Below, in pieces: positions 34,965 through 42,941 of a DNA stretch of 64,000 nucleotides. The stretch comes from Elusimicrobiaceae bacterium. GTDB taxonomy: Bacteria > Elusimicrobiota > Elusimicrobia > Elusimicrobiales > Elusimicrobiaceae. How positions within the stretch are numbered: the first letter of the stretch is position 1; every line of letters starts with the position of its first letter. Location: assembly GCA_017525025.1 (NCBI GenBank), contig JAFXUJ010000007.1:186001-250000 (forward strand). The letters are read 5' to 3'. A program made the translations under genes and the position numbers. A model generated the notes under the pieces. It was not told the DNA's origin. It ran no database searches and worked only from the letters and a program-made list of their open reading frames with translations.

Positions 34965-35534
34965 CTAACACCAAGTTAGAAAATTGGTAATTTGCTTTTC
35001 AAATAAATTTTTATTATCTTCGTTTTGAAAAAACATCATATTGGCCCGGATATTTTCCACCGAGCAACGAATGCCGGCTTGCAGCAGATACCGCGCACAT
35101 AAAATATCAGACATAATGACAACGGAAATATCTTCCTTTATTAAATCTATCTCTTTTAAAACTTCTATGGCGGCAGAGGCAGTATCGGCCGGCACACTGG
35201 CCGCAAACAGAAGGGCTTGTTCCAACGCTTGCGGGCGGGCCAAATCATCTTTGGGTAATTTAGTGGCCGTCAGATAGGCGGAGTAGGCTTCGCTATCTTT
35301 TTGCACATAAGAAGTTAGTTGCGTTTTTAAGGAACCGAGTCGTTTGATAGATTTATCCAGCCGCGTTTTTACTTCTTGCGGCGTGTTTTTACGCTTTACG
35401 GTAGTACCGGCTGCCATCATGGCAAGGGCACAACCCATGGCGGCTGCGTGAGCGGCTGCCGCCCCCCCTCCCGGGGTAGGTTCTGCGGAAGCTAATGCCT
35501 TAGTAAAATGTTGTGCAGCGGTAAACCATTCCAT
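34965..35534 (-). CDS. fchA: Methenyltetrahydrofolate cyclohydrolase / cyclodeaminase family
   Basis: 189 residues, all helical, with the family signature PTPGGGAAAAHAAAMGCALAMMA near residues 18-40 and the RKNT, KDSEAY and IKEDISV blocks of the FTCD C-terminal/FchA family. Small single-domain members are methenyl-THF cyclohydrolases in anaerobes, or glycine-reductase/histidine pathway cyclodeaminases. No histidine-degradation genes are nearby, so folate one-carbon metabolism is the better guess. It lies between the HAD phosphatase and the helical protein. Confidence 0.85.
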   Translation of the reverse strand: MEWFTAAQHFTKALASAEPTPGGGAAAAHAAAMGCALAMMAAGTTVKRKNTPQEVKTRLDKSIKRLGSLKTQLTSYVQKDSEAYSAYLTATKLPKDDLARPQALEQALLFAASVPADTASAAIEVLKEIDLIKEDISVVIMSDILCARYLLQAGIRCSVENIRANMMFFQNEDNKNLFEKQITNFLTWC

Positions 35535-35544
35535 TTTGTATACC

Positions 35545-36399
35545 TCACATAATTGTACCAGATTCCAAGTCTTCGTATTTTTTGATACGAAGCATTTTCA
35601 GTCGGTCTTCATCAATTCCGGTACGGCTGAAAAATACGTGTTCAATAGCTGTAGCCGGCATGATGTACCGGCCGCGTTTGACTCCTTTGGGGTCCGTTTT
35701 GAGGCCCAGCCAAATACAAAACAAGGGTAAATCCTTGGTGAAATTTTTTGCTTCCAGTTCTGCTGCCGCACGTAGAATTTTTTGTGCTTCGCCAAACCCG
35801 CTGGTCAATACGGCACTGTGAAAACCGCAGTTTTTAGCCGCTACAATATCGCGGTGCGTGTCTCCGATGACGAAAACATTTTCAGGGCTGATTTTAGTTT
35901 TAAATTTTTTTTCTGCACGTTTGACGGCCGCTTGCAACATTTCTTCGCGCGTGTGTCCATCTTCTCCATATCCGCCAATGGAGAAAAACGAACCTAGGCC
36001 GCTGGGAGCTAATTTTAATTGGGCGCCTTCTTCTAAGTTCCCGGTTCCCAAACCTAAAATAATATCTTTATGAGTAGCCAAAAGTTCCAGAAATTTTTTT
36101 ATGCCACTAACTAATTTATATTTTTTGTTGCGTACAGAAAATTGTACTTCTTGCGGCAATAATTCCAAATACTTATTTCTCATTTTCATCACTTCGGCGG
36201 CGGTCGGTTTTTTGCCTTTTTTAATTAATCCGTATACAAGAGAAAAATTGTCTAAATCAGTTCGGCCGGAAATCAGCGCGTGTTCAAATTTCGGGGTTAC
36301 TCCGTAAAGTTCTTTCATCGCACGTTCCAAGGCCCGGCGACCGCAACCGCCCGCGTCTACGAGTGTTCCGTCTAAATCAAATAAAACGAGTTTTTTCAT
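35545..36399 (-). CDS. HAD-superfamily phosphatase (Gph-like)
   Basis: 284 residues. Motif I LFDLDGTLVDAG supplies the nucleophile and acid/base aspartates. Motif II is LGTGN, and motif III/IV is VIGDTHRDIVAAKN. The helical cap sits between residues 18 and 90. Family members dephosphorylate small metabolites such as phosphoglycolate. The C-terminal about 60 residues (LFCIWLGLKTDPKGVKRGRY and following) extend beyond the core fold. The start overlaps the preceding transporter stop by four bases. Confidence 0.9.
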   Translation of the reverse strand: MKKLVLFDLDGTLVDAGGCGRRALERAMKELYGVTPKFEHALISGRTDLDNFSLVYGLIKKGKKPTAAEVMKMRNKYLELLPQEVQFSVRNKKYKLVSGIKKFLELLATHKDIILGLGTGNLEEGAQLKLAPSGLGSFFSIGGYGEDGHTREEMLQAAVKRAEKKFKTKISPENVFVIGDTHRDIVAAKNCGFHSAVLTSGFGEAQKILRAAAELEAKNFTKDLPLFCIWLGLKTDPKGVKRGRYIMPATAIEHVFFSRTGIDEDRLKMLRIKKYEDLESGTIM

Positions 36400-37286
36400 G
36401 CTTTGGCTCCTTGTTGTTTAGCTGAACGGGTTACAATATACGCCCCCCCTACGGCCAAGATCATTCCTATCACTTTGGAAGCAGACAGGGTATCTTGTCC
36501 TAATAACACGGACAATACAAATGTAAATACCGGATACGACAAAATAATCGCAGTTGCTTTACTTAAATCCATGTTGCGTATAGCGTGATACCATAACGTA
36601 TTACCTAACAAATAGTTAATTGCTGCGCTGCCAAGCAACGTACCCCATAAAATACCGGTTCCGTTGAATAAAAGCGGCCCTTGGATGAAGCGAAGCGCAA
36701 TAATCAGCACAATGAGCGCAGGCATGGCGTAAAAGGCACGGGCAGCGGCAATTTGCGGGGCGGATAAATCGGCCGGTAATTTTTTGGCGAAAATATGGCT
36801 GACTTGGAACATCCACAAACTGCCCAGAATCATAAAATCTCCCTTGGCTTGTACGTATCCCCCACCTTGTAAAATAATCAATATAACGCCCAGTAGGATG
36901 AAGAAAGAACCGCTGATTTGTTTCCACGTAGGACGCTCCTTTAGAATGAGGGTGGAAAGAATGAGCGAATAAATCATTTCAAACTGGTTGTCAATGGCAC
37001 TGTTGACGGGTGTGGTGTAGTTAAGTGCTACCATAAAAACAGTCATGGTAAGGGCGGTGCCGAAGGTGCCCATCCACAATGCTTTCCAACGGACGTCTTT
37101 GTCAAACAGCCGTTGCCACTTTTCTTTTCCTAACGCAAACCGAAAGACCGCGCAAGCCACAAAACAGGCTCCCAACAAGAAGAGGGCGGATGTAACAAAA
37201 GGGGTAGCCAATTTGGAAATTACTACATTGGTAGCAGTGCAAACACATGAAATCCAAATAGCCAACAAAGGCGACATTTTAGACAT
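36396..37286 (-). CDS. EamA/DMT-family transporter, copy 1
   Basis: 296 residues and ten hydrophobic helices in two EamA repeats (roughly 5-140 and 155-285), each ending with a glycine-rich helix such as FFILLGVILIIL and VIGMILAVGGAYIV. The drug/metabolite superfamily exports small molecules, and the substrate is unknown. A TACAAT lies seven bases before the ATG at 37286 with no Shine-Dalgarno, so it may also be transcribed leaderless. It is clearly paralogous to the next gene. Confidence 0.9.
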   Translation of the reverse strand: MSKMSPLLAIWISCVCTATNVVISKLATPFVTSALFLLGACFVACAVFRFALGKEKWQRLFDKDVRWKALWMGTFGTALTMTVFMVALNYTTPVNSAIDNQFEMIYSLILSTLILKERPTWKQISGSFFILLGVILIILQGGGYVQAKGDFMILGSLWMFQVSHIFAKKLPADLSAPQIAAARAFYAMPALIVLIIALRFIQGPLLFNGTGILWGTLLGSAAINYLLGNTLWYHAIRNMDLSKATAIILSYPVFTFVLSVLLGQDTLSASKVIGMILAVGGAYIVTRSAKQQGAKA

Positions 37287-37325
37287 ATATACTATTGTAC
37301 TTAATTATAAAGGGTGCGTGGAGGG

Positions 37326-38204
37326 TTAGTGCCCTTCTTTTTTAGCACTTAAACTGATCCAATAAGCCCCGGCACAGGTTACCAGTAATCCAACGAGTTG
37401 GTACGGAGAAGGTGTTTCCAACCCCAATAAGGCGGAGATCAAAAGTGATAGCACCGGATAAGATAAATAAATAGCAGTCACTTTACTCAAATCTAAATAA
37501 CGGATTGCCTTGTACCATACCACCATGGCTAGACCATATTTTAAAAATCCGGTATATCCCAGTACGCCCCACATCATAAGAGTAGGTTTACAAATAAAAG
37601 GTTCGTGTAACAGGTACATTATTCCTAAAATCAGGCACAGTGCCGGCAAAGCAAATAAGTTGCGGGCCATGCCAATTAAACGGTAATCTATTTGTTTGGG
37701 TAATTTTTTGGCGACGGTGGAGCCGGCTTGTAACATCCAGGTGCTACCTACAATCAGTAAATCCCCCGTCCAACGCGGGGAGTAGGGTTCTTTTAATAAA
37801 ATAATGAGTACTCCGGCTACAATCAGGGCGCTGGCGGCTAGCTGGTTTTTTGTAGGGATTTCACGTAAGAAAATAGCCGCAATAAGGAGCGAATAAAACA
37901 GTTCCGATTGTTGCAAAATGGCTGCGTTTCCCGGGGTAGTATAGTGAAGCGCAATAAGTGAAATAGTAAACGGAAGGGCGGTTCCAAACGTGCCGATAAA
38001 TAAAAATTTCCACACGTATTTAGCGGAAAAAAGTTCCCCCCATTTTTTATTTTGGGCAACCCACGGGGTAAAATAAATAATTCCCAATAAGGTACCTAAA
38101 AATACGAGAAGAGCCGGGCTGATAATTCCGGCAGCAAATTTGCCCGCGATGGGTGACACTCCTACAATGGCCCAACAAATCCAGGCGGCAGTTAATGGAG
38201 ACAT
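37326..38204 (-). CDS. EamA/DMT-family transporter, copy 2
   Basis: 292 residues with the same ten-helix, two-repeat layout as copy 1 and many aligned blocks (FIGTFGTALPFTISLIALHYTTPGNAA versus MGTFGTALTMTVFMVALNYTTPVNSA). The pair arose by tandem duplication. GGAGG precedes the ATG. It heads the leftward cluster of transporters, HAD phosphatase, FchA and the helical protein. Confidence 0.9.
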   Translation of the reverse strand: MSPLTAAWICWAIVGVSPIAGKFAAGIISPALLVFLGTLLGIIYFTPWVAQNKKWGELFSAKYVWKFLFIGTFGTALPFTISLIALHYTTPGNAAILQQSELFYSLLIAAIFLREIPTKNQLAASALIVAGVLIILLKEPYSPRWTGDLLIVGSTWMLQAGSTVAKKLPKQIDYRLIGMARNLFALPALCLILGIMYLLHEPFICKPTLMMWGVLGYTGFLKYGLAMVVWYKAIRYLDLSKVTAIYLSYPVLSLLISALLGLETPSPYQLVGLLVTCAGAYWISLSAKKEGH

Positions 38205-38256
38205 AGATTTTATTTCCTCCCTTATATTGTAGCAATTTGCTATGGACGTGTAAGTG

Positions 38257-38298
38257 GTCTAGGCCCAAGGGCCCAGATTATGCTAGGTCTTTTGCCCC
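38257..38298 (+). promoter_or_regulatory. Secretome dyad, copy 5
   Basis: The only rightward copy. Distal TCTAGGCCCAAGGGCCC (38258-38274) and proximal AGGTCTTTTGCCCC (38285-38298) abut TTGTGT (38299-38304), which is 16 bases from TAGACT (38321-38326). The gene starts at 38359 behind AGGAGG. Confidence 0.78.
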
Positions 38299-38358
38299 TT
38301 GTGTTGTGCGAATATACCAATAGACTGATGTTAAGAAATGATTTTCAGGAGGGAAGAA

Positions 38359-39597
38359 ATGAAAAAATTACTGGTGAGTTGCATGATGTGTTTATGTGCC
38401 GGGGCAGCTATGGCACAAGTGCCGGTAAAGGCAGCGGAAACAGGGGTAGAAGCTTTAGCGGCGGGTGCTAGCACTGCGGGGAAATTGGGCATTCAAATCC
38501 CGTTGGTAGAAATGCGTATACAACAAGTTACGGCGGCTGTTTTGGCAAAGAGTGCGCAGGCCGGGAAGAATATGGTGCAGGCCGCTGCGGTACTAAAGCA
38601 TTTGACGCCGGAACAACAAATGGCTTTGAACGTGCGTGGGTTGGCAGCGTCTTTTGATCCGCTTGCGTTTAATTATTCTTTGGAGGGCCTTTCGCAAGAG
38701 CAAATAGAAAAATTAAAAGAATCTTTATTGGCTCAAGAAAATGAGCTAATCGCCACACGCGCCACAATACTGGAGCGCCAACTTCCGTTGCTGTCGCAAT
38801 ATGCACCGTATATGAAAGAGGAAATTGCAAAAGCATTTCATCCGGCTGTCGGCGAAAACACAGGCTCGTGGATTGCCGGACAATTGCCGCAAAATTTGGA
38901 ATTTTTATGTATTGCGGAAGAAAATGCATTTATGTTAGAGGGATTAACCACCATGGATAATCTGTTAACGGCCATTCGGGCTAAATTTCCGGAGCGCGAA
39001 ATTGTGCTGCTTACTTCTTTTGTACCTAACCAAACGGTGTTTTTCCCCGGGAATTCCGTACCAAGGAATGACTACCACTATCAAGTATGGCAGAGTGCCT
39101 TGAATAACAATATGACCGTAGCGGGCGTGGATATTTCCGTGAAGATGCCCCAGACGGGTTATCTCCATCCGCAGAGCGAAACCCCCATTGAAATAACCGA
39201 ATCTTCCACCGGACAAACGGCTATGGGCCAAGAAGAACAACGCAAGCAATTTGTGAGGGCCATCAACGACATTAAGGCCGTTCAAAAAAACGGAATTAAG
39301 CCATTATTCATCCTATACGGGCGGCCTGTGAATATGTTGTATAGCGGGTTTGCTTCGGTGGCGGATGATTTAGTTCATTCTTTCGGCAAAGTGAAAGTAC
39401 TGCATTTGGCACCCACTACTGGGGTAGATGCAGCCGGACAGAGTACGTTGCGGACGACTGATTTTGAGCGTATACTCCCCCCGGGAGCTGCGTTTCAACT
39501 AACTTCTCCGGCTAATAAAAATATCGCATGGGGACCTAATAGCAGCATGCCGGTGGCATCCGGAGCGGACATCATTTCCAAACAAGATCGCCGCTAA
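38359..39597 (+). CDS. Secreted Tiki/ChaN-like protein, degenerate paralogue 5
   Basis: 412 residues from the ATG at 38359, chosen because AGGAGGGAAG directly precedes it. The signal peptide ends near GAAMAQ. The family framework is present (WIAGQLPQNLEFLCIAEENA, REIVLLTSFVPNQ, PLFILYGRPVN), but every key residue is changed: GE-x-H reads AEEN, TEFLPE reads TSFVPN, the RN pair is lost, and G-x-x-H reads GRPVN. It is probably a catalytically dead or ligand-altered paralogue that is still expressed from the shared promoter type. Confidence 0.68.
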   Translation: MKKLLVSCMMCLCAGAAMAQVPVKAAETGVEALAAGASTAGKLGIQIPLVEMRIQQVTAAVLAKSAQAGKNMVQAAAVLKHLTPEQQMALNVRGLAASFDPLAFNYSLEGLSQEQIEKLKESLLAQENELIATRATILERQLPLLSQYAPYMKEEIAKAFHPAVGENTGSWIAGQLPQNLEFLCIAEENAFMLEGLTTMDNLLTAIRAKFPEREIVLLTSFVPNQTVFFPGNSVPRNDYHYQVWQSALNNNMTVAGVDISVKMPQTGYLHPQSETPIEITESSTGQTAMGQEEQRKQFVRAINDIKAVQKNGIKPLFILYGRPVNMLYSGFASVADDLVHSFGKVKVLHLAPTTGVDAAGQSTLRTTDFERILPPGAAFQLTSPANKNIAWGPNSSMPVASGADIISKQDRR

Positions 39598-39643
39598 ACG
39601 CGACGGATCTTGTAAAAGGATATTTCCTTTATTCAAAATTAAA

Positions 39644-39671
39644 AAACCCAGACAATTTGTCTGGGTTTCTA
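39644..39671. terminator. Bidirectional terminator between paralogue 5 and tRNA-Leu
   Basis: AAACCCAGACAA and TTGTCTGGGTTT form a perfect palindrome flanked by A-run and T-run. Confidence 0.9.
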
Positions 39672-39675
39672 AACT

Positions 39676-39757
39676 TGCGCAGAGAGGGACTCGAACCCTC
39701 AAGCCTTTCGGCATGCGCCCCTCAAACGCACGCGTATACCAATTCCGCCACCTGCGC
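39676..39757 (-). tRNA. tRNA-Leu (anticodon GAG)
   Basis: A class II tRNA readable on the minus strand. The acceptor GCGCAGG pairs with TCTGCGC, and the anticodon stem TGCGT/GCGCA encloses TTGAGGG (anticodon GAG). A long variable arm TGCCGAAAGGCT and the T arm GAGGG-TTCGAGT-CCCTC follow. The discriminator is A and CCA is not encoded. It decodes CUC/CUU. Confidence 0.95.
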
Positions 39758-39838
39758 GAAAATCTGTTACAACGAGGGAATCACTACCAACACATTTTAG
39801 CAAACTTCTTTTGTGTACTGCAAACACTAAAAAATCCG

Positions 39839-40300
39839 TTACTTGGGATAAACCATTTTTTCAGGTGTCCAATCTTTTAATACTTCACACATATCCGCGG
39901 CAATTTCTTTTGCATTTTTTAAATCGTGTTCTAAATAGTTGCCGCATTCTTTACGGGAATTGCCGGGGATTTCCCCGTTAAAATCTCGCGTAAAGGCGAA
40001 AGCATCCTGCAACAGTTTAATGGTCTGTTCGGCGGATATGGTGTCGCGCAACAGTACATAGAATCCGGTCCGGCATCCCATGGGACCTACATAAATAACT
40101 TCATTTCCTTGCGAGGTGTTTCTCAAATAAGTAGCCAGTAAATGTTCTAAACTGTGAAGACCCGCGTTTTGCAAATAATCGCCGTTGTTGGGCTTTTTCA
40201 TGCGGACATCATACGTAACTACGTCTCCGTCTATCCGTGAAATATATAGGCCCTTTTCCAGTACATCGTGGTTGATGGTAAAACTGGCGATTTTTTTCAT
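39839..40300 (-). CDS. luxS: S-ribosylhomocysteine lyase (AI-2 synthase)
   Basis: 153 residues, full family length. The metal ligands are visible in LHSLEHL (H-x3-H) and the ECGNY cysteine region, with GPMGCRTGFY between them containing the catalytic cysteine. It cleaves S-ribosylhomocysteine to homocysteine and DPD, the AI-2 precursor, in the activated methyl cycle. It follows secG by nine bases in the same transcript. No terminator is obvious downstream before tRNA-Leu. Confidence 0.97.
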   Translation of the reverse strand: MKKIASFTINHDVLEKGLYISRIDGDVVTYDVRMKKPNNGDYLQNAGLHSLEHLLATYLRNTSQGNEVIYVGPMGCRTGFYVLLRDTISAEQTIKLLQDAFAFTRDFNGEIPGNSRKECGNYLEHDLKNAKEIAADMCEVLKDWTPEKMVYPK

Positions 40301-40309
40301 AAATCCAAC

Positions 40310-40597
40310 TTAGTTTTGAGCCGGAGCGGACGCCGGAACATTTACTTTATCCAAAACGGAGGTGGATGTTTTTTTATGCGACATAAGCGTCAAAGCTACT
40401 GACGTAGCCATCAAGATAACAGCCAGTATAGCGGTAAATTTATTAACTGCATTGAAAGCCGTAGGGCTGGCGAACAAATTGTCTGCCCCCGAGGCACCAA
40501 AAATACCTGCGGCGGAACCTTTTCCGCTTTGTAAAAGTACGAGTAAAATAAGCAAAACGCAAACCAAAAAATGGACGATCAAAATGAGTGTATACAT
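40310..40597 (-). CDS. secG: SecG preprotein translocase subunit
   Basis: 95 residues with two membrane helices (3-25 and about 55-73). The conserved cytoplasmic loop VLLQSGKGSAAGIFGASGADNLF is diagnostic for SecG, which assists SecYE in protein export. AGGAG lies before the ATG and TATAAT upstream. It is first in a luxS operon. Confidence 0.93.
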   Translation of the reverse strand: MYTLILIVHFLVCVLLILLVLLQSGKGSAAGIFGASGADNLFASPTAFNAVNKFTAILAVILMATSVALTLMSHKKTSTSVLDKVNVPASAPAQN

Positions 40598-40679
40598 GCA
40601 ATTTTCTCCTGTTCAATGATATTTATATTATAGCAATTTTTCCTACAAAGGGCGTTTTTTGCAAAAAATCCTCGAGGTG

Positions 40680-40712
40680 TTGTTTTATTTTGATAAACTG
40701 GTTTTGCCGTGT
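40680..40712 (+). promoter_or_regulatory. Relic copy of the pilin promoter
   Basis: TTGTTT-TATTTTGA-TAAACT followed by GGTTTTGCC is a second copy of the promoter at 40830-40857. Here the T tract has only four Ts, leaving an 8-base spacer that should not function. It runs into a fragment of the pgk 3' end instead of a pilin gene. Confidence 0.6.
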
Positions 40713-40755
40713 TTATTCCGCCAAGGCGACTATACCCGGCACCTCTTTTAGAACA
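40713..40755 (-). pseudogene. Fragment A of a pgk 3' end
   Basis: Read leftward it encodes FVLKEVPGIVALAE and a TAA stop. This matches the true PGK end FVEGKELPGLVALAK (41679-41720). The nucleotide sequence differs at many synonymous positions, so it is not a recent copy. A GCCCCGC/GCGGGGC hairpin (40763-40784) lies just upstream in its reading direction. There is no complete gene. Confidence 0.7.
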
Positions 40756-40760
40756 AAATT

Positions 40761-40786
40761 CTGCCCCGCTAAACTACGCGGGGCTG
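40761..40786. repeat. Hairpin of the CAGCCCC family, copy A
   Basis: GCCCCGC (40763-40769) pairs with GCGGGGC (40778-40784), followed by TGGTTTGT. Related hairpins end the pilin gene (41440-41471) and pgk (41612-41635). Confidence 0.65.
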
Positions 40787-40829
40787 GTTTGTATCCAAAC
40801 AGTTTTTCTAAAAAGATTTCCCCCGCAGC

Positions 40830-40857
40830 TTGTTTTATTTTTTTTTTTTGATAAACT
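40830..40857 (+). promoter_or_regulatory. Pilin promoter with a 12-T tract in the spacer
   Basis: -35 TTGTTT (40830-40835) and -10 TAAACT (40852-40857) are 16 bases apart. Twelve of the spacer bases are an uninterrupted T run (40838-40849). Slippage of this tract would change spacer length and hence promoter strength, the arrangement known from phase-variable surface genes. A second copy with four Ts lies at 40680. Confidence 0.65.
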
Positions 40858-40889
40858 GATTTTGTTATTTTCCCCGTATAGGAGTATGT

Positions 40890-41420
40890 ATGTTTAATGA
40901 AATGAGTTGTAAAAAAGGTTTTACTCTTATAGAGCTTCTTGTCGTAGTGCTCATTATCGGCATTTTGGCGTCCATAGCACTGCCGCAATATGAAATGGCT
41001 GTTGAAAAAGCACATGCGATGAAGGCTGTTGTAGCCGTCAAAGCACTGGCAGAAGCCACGGAACGGTATTATTTAGCCAACGGGGCTTACCCTGCTAATG
41101 AGCAAACACAACAACCTTTAAGTGAAATTAATCAAGAACTGGATGTTGAAATGCCAGAGATAAACGGATTTAAGATTTTTAAACATTATAATACCTATAT
41201 TGGGGCCAGCCGCCAAGGGTCTTCTCGCTTTCATTATATGATTTCTAAAACAATGAGACAGACGCCTGGTGCGCCCCTTGCTTGGCGACAACGTGGTATA
41301 ACGTGTAATACAGGTGTGAATAACGATACTTCTCGTTCTGCCCAACTCTGCCAACAATTATGTAAAACTTCTACGTTGACACAAATATGGGGAAGTGCCA
41401 GTTCCGGTTGTGAATTGTAA
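40890..41420 (+). CDS. Type IV pilin-like protein
   Basis: 176 residues. The prepilin peptidase site is CKKG/FTLIELLVVVLIIGILASIALPQYE, with Glu at mature position 5 as required for assembly. The globular C-terminus is variable and contains three or four cysteines (CNTG, CQQLC, SGCEL) likely forming disulphides. AGGAG precedes the ATG at 40890. It could be a pilus subunit or a pseudopilin for secretion or uptake. It stands alone, between fragments of the pgk 3' end, behind a promoter with a T12 tract. No assembly genes are in the window. Confidence 0.93.
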   Translation: MFNEMSCKKGFTLIELLVVVLIIGILASIALPQYEMAVEKAHAMKAVVAVKALAEATERYYLANGAYPANEQTQQPLSEINQELDVEMPEINGFKIFKHYNTYIGASRQGSSRFHYMISKTMRQTPGAPLAWRQRGITCNTGVNNDTSRSAQLCQQLCKTSTLTQIWGSASSGCEL

Positions 41421-41439
41421 TATAAAAATTTGGGATAGA

Positions 41440-41471
41440 AACCAGCCCTACCGCAGGGCAGGGCCGGTTTG
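41440..41471 (+). terminator. Terminator-like hairpin after the pilin gene
   Basis: AACCAGCCCT pairs with AGGGCCGGTT (one wobble-like mismatch region) and is followed by TTTGTT. It belongs to the same hairpin family as those at 40761 and 41612. Confidence 0.65.
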
Positions 41472-41479
41472 TTAATGTT

Positions 41480-41552
41480 GTCATTCTGAATTTATTTCAG
41501 CATCTCGTTTTCAAAAAGAAAGGAGAAGATCCTGAATCAAGTTCAGGATGAC
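41480..41552. repeat. REP-like palindromic intergenic repeat
   Basis: GTCATTCTGAATTTATTTCAG at one end (41480-41500) is the inverted partner of CTGAATCAAGTTCAGGATGAC at the other (41532-41552). A 30-base interior contains GAGATGC-like and AGAAGATC stretches. GTCATyCTGAA palindromes of this kind are widespread extragenic repeats in many bacteria, often mobilised by REP-associated transposases; none is encoded here. Confidence 0.75.
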
Positions 41553-41562
41553 CTTTGTATTA

Positions 41563-41604
41563 TTATTTGACTAACGCCACTAAACCCGGCAACTCTTTTT
41601 GAAA
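41563..41604 (-). pseudogene. Fragment B of a pgk 3' end
   Basis: Read leftward it encodes FQKELPGLVALVK and a TAA stop, nearly the same peptide as the end of PGK (GKELPGLVALAK). A stop codon lies a few codons before it in the same frame, so it is not expressed as part of a larger protein. It is in direct orientation with fragment A and the genuine pgk end. Confidence 0.7.
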
Positions 41605-41611
41605 GCAAAAT

Positions 41612-41635
41612 CAGCCCCACCTTTCGGTGGGGCTG
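41612..41635 (-). terminator. Hairpin after pgk
   Basis: CAGCCCCACC pairs perfectly with GGTGGGGCTG around TTTC, followed leftward by a short T-run (ATTTTG). It is probably the pgk terminator. Confidence 0.75.
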
Positions 41636-41678
41636 GTTTGTTTAGCAAACTTTCTTACTGTAATAAGTCCTTCCCGGC

Positions 41679-42872
41679 CTACTTCGCTAACGCTACGAGC
41701 CCGGGTAGTTCCTTTCCTTCCACAAACTCCATGCTCGCACCGCCACCGGTGGAAACGTGTGAAAATTCCTTGGAATTGATTTTTCCCTTTTTGAGCACGT
41801 TTACACTATCTCCCCCACCGATGATAGAAATCGCGCCATTTTTGGTGGCTTCAATCATGGCGTTGGCAATAGCAAAACTGCCTTTGGCAAAATTCGGGAA
41901 TTCAAATACTCCCATCGGGCCGTTCCAGAAAATGGTTTTGCATTTTAAGAGTTCATCCGCAAACAATTTTTCGGTTTTGGGGCCGATATCCATGGCTTCC
42001 ATATCTGCCGGAATAACATCGGTTTCCGTAGCGGTAGCGGTTTCGGAAAATTCCTTGGCTACGCGGTAATCAACGGGCATCAACATTTTAACACCTTTGG
42101 CAGCGGCTTTTTCCATGACTTGTTTGGCTTCATCAATTTTGGTTTCATCCAAGAGCGATTTGCCTACTTCAATTCCTTTGGCTTTTAAGAACGTATAGGC
42201 CATGCCTCCGCCAATGATCAGCACATTAACTTTGTCTAACAAATTATTAAGGAGTAAAATTTTATCGGACACTTTCGCTCCGCCAATCACCGCTGCAAAC
42301 GGACGGGCCGGGTTTTCTAAGGCTTTACCCAAAAATTCCACTTCTTTTTGTACCAAATATCCGGCGCCGCTGGGGAGGAGTTGCGCTACGGCACTGGTGG
42401 AAGCGTGGGCGCGGTGTACGGTGCCGAAAGCTTCTTGCACAAATACTTCGCCGTGTTTGGCCAGTTGCTTGGCAAATTCAGCGTCGTTCTTTTCTTCTTC
42501 CGGGTGGAAACGCAAGTTTTCCAAGAGGGCAATTTCGCCGTTTTTCGTTTCGGCTACTACTTTATCGGCTTCCGGGCCGACGCAGTCTTTAGCAAAGTGT
42601 ACTTTCACGCCGAATAATTTTTCCACTTCCGCGGCCACGGGAGCCAAACTAAATTCCGGGCAGACTTTTCCTTTCGGGCGGCCTAAGTGGGCAATGAGTA
42701 CTACGCGGCAGTTATTATCCAGCAAATGTTTAATAGTTTTTTCGGTAGCTACAATACGTTTGGTGTTGTCTACTTTGCCGTCTTTTAGGGGTACGTTATA
42801 ATCTACCCGCACGAGGACTTTTTTGTTTTTCAAGTCCATATCTTGCATTTTTTTAATGCTGCTAAAATTCAT
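41679..42872 (-). CDS. pgk: Phosphoglycerate kinase
   Basis: 397 residues, full length. Motifs: VRVDYNVPLKDGKV near the start, LIAHLGRPKG, LLENLRFHPEE, AVIGGAKVSDKI, FWNGPMGVFE and the SIIGGGDSV ATP loop. It makes ATP from 1,3-bisphosphoglycerate in glycolysis. AAGGAG lies in front of the ATG. No terminator is seen between the BI-1 gene and pgk (69 bases), so cotranscription is possible. Its last 12 codons are echoed twice downstream. Confidence 0.97.
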   Translation of the reverse strand: MNFSSIKKMQDMDLKNKKVLVRVDYNVPLKDGKVDNTKRIVATEKTIKHLLDNNCRVVLIAHLGRPKGKVCPEFSLAPVAAEVEKLFGVKVHFAKDCVGPEADKVVAETKNGEIALLENLRFHPEEEKNDAEFAKQLAKHGEVFVQEAFGTVHRAHASTSAVAQLLPSGAGYLVQKEVEFLGKALENPARPFAAVIGGAKVSDKILLLNNLLDKVNVLIIGGGMAYTFLKAKGIEVGKSLLDETKIDEAKQVMEKAAAKGVKMLMPVDYRVAKEFSETATATETDVIPADMEAMDIGPKTEKLFADELLKCKTIFWNGPMGVFEFPNFAKGSFAIANAMIEATKNGAISIIGGGDSVNVLKKGKINSKEFSHVSTGGGASMEFVEGKELPGLVALAK

Positions 42873-42941
42873 ATGTTTGACTCCTTGTTATTATTTCGGC
42901 TCCCGTAGGAACCGTGATACTTATATTTTATCAAATTTACC

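Noticed and set aside
40713-41015. A leftward 100-codon frame over the pilin promoter
   Set aside because: Only its last dozen codons resemble PGK. The rest is antisense to the pilin gene and its A/T-rich promoter, so the end was reported as a gene fragment instead.
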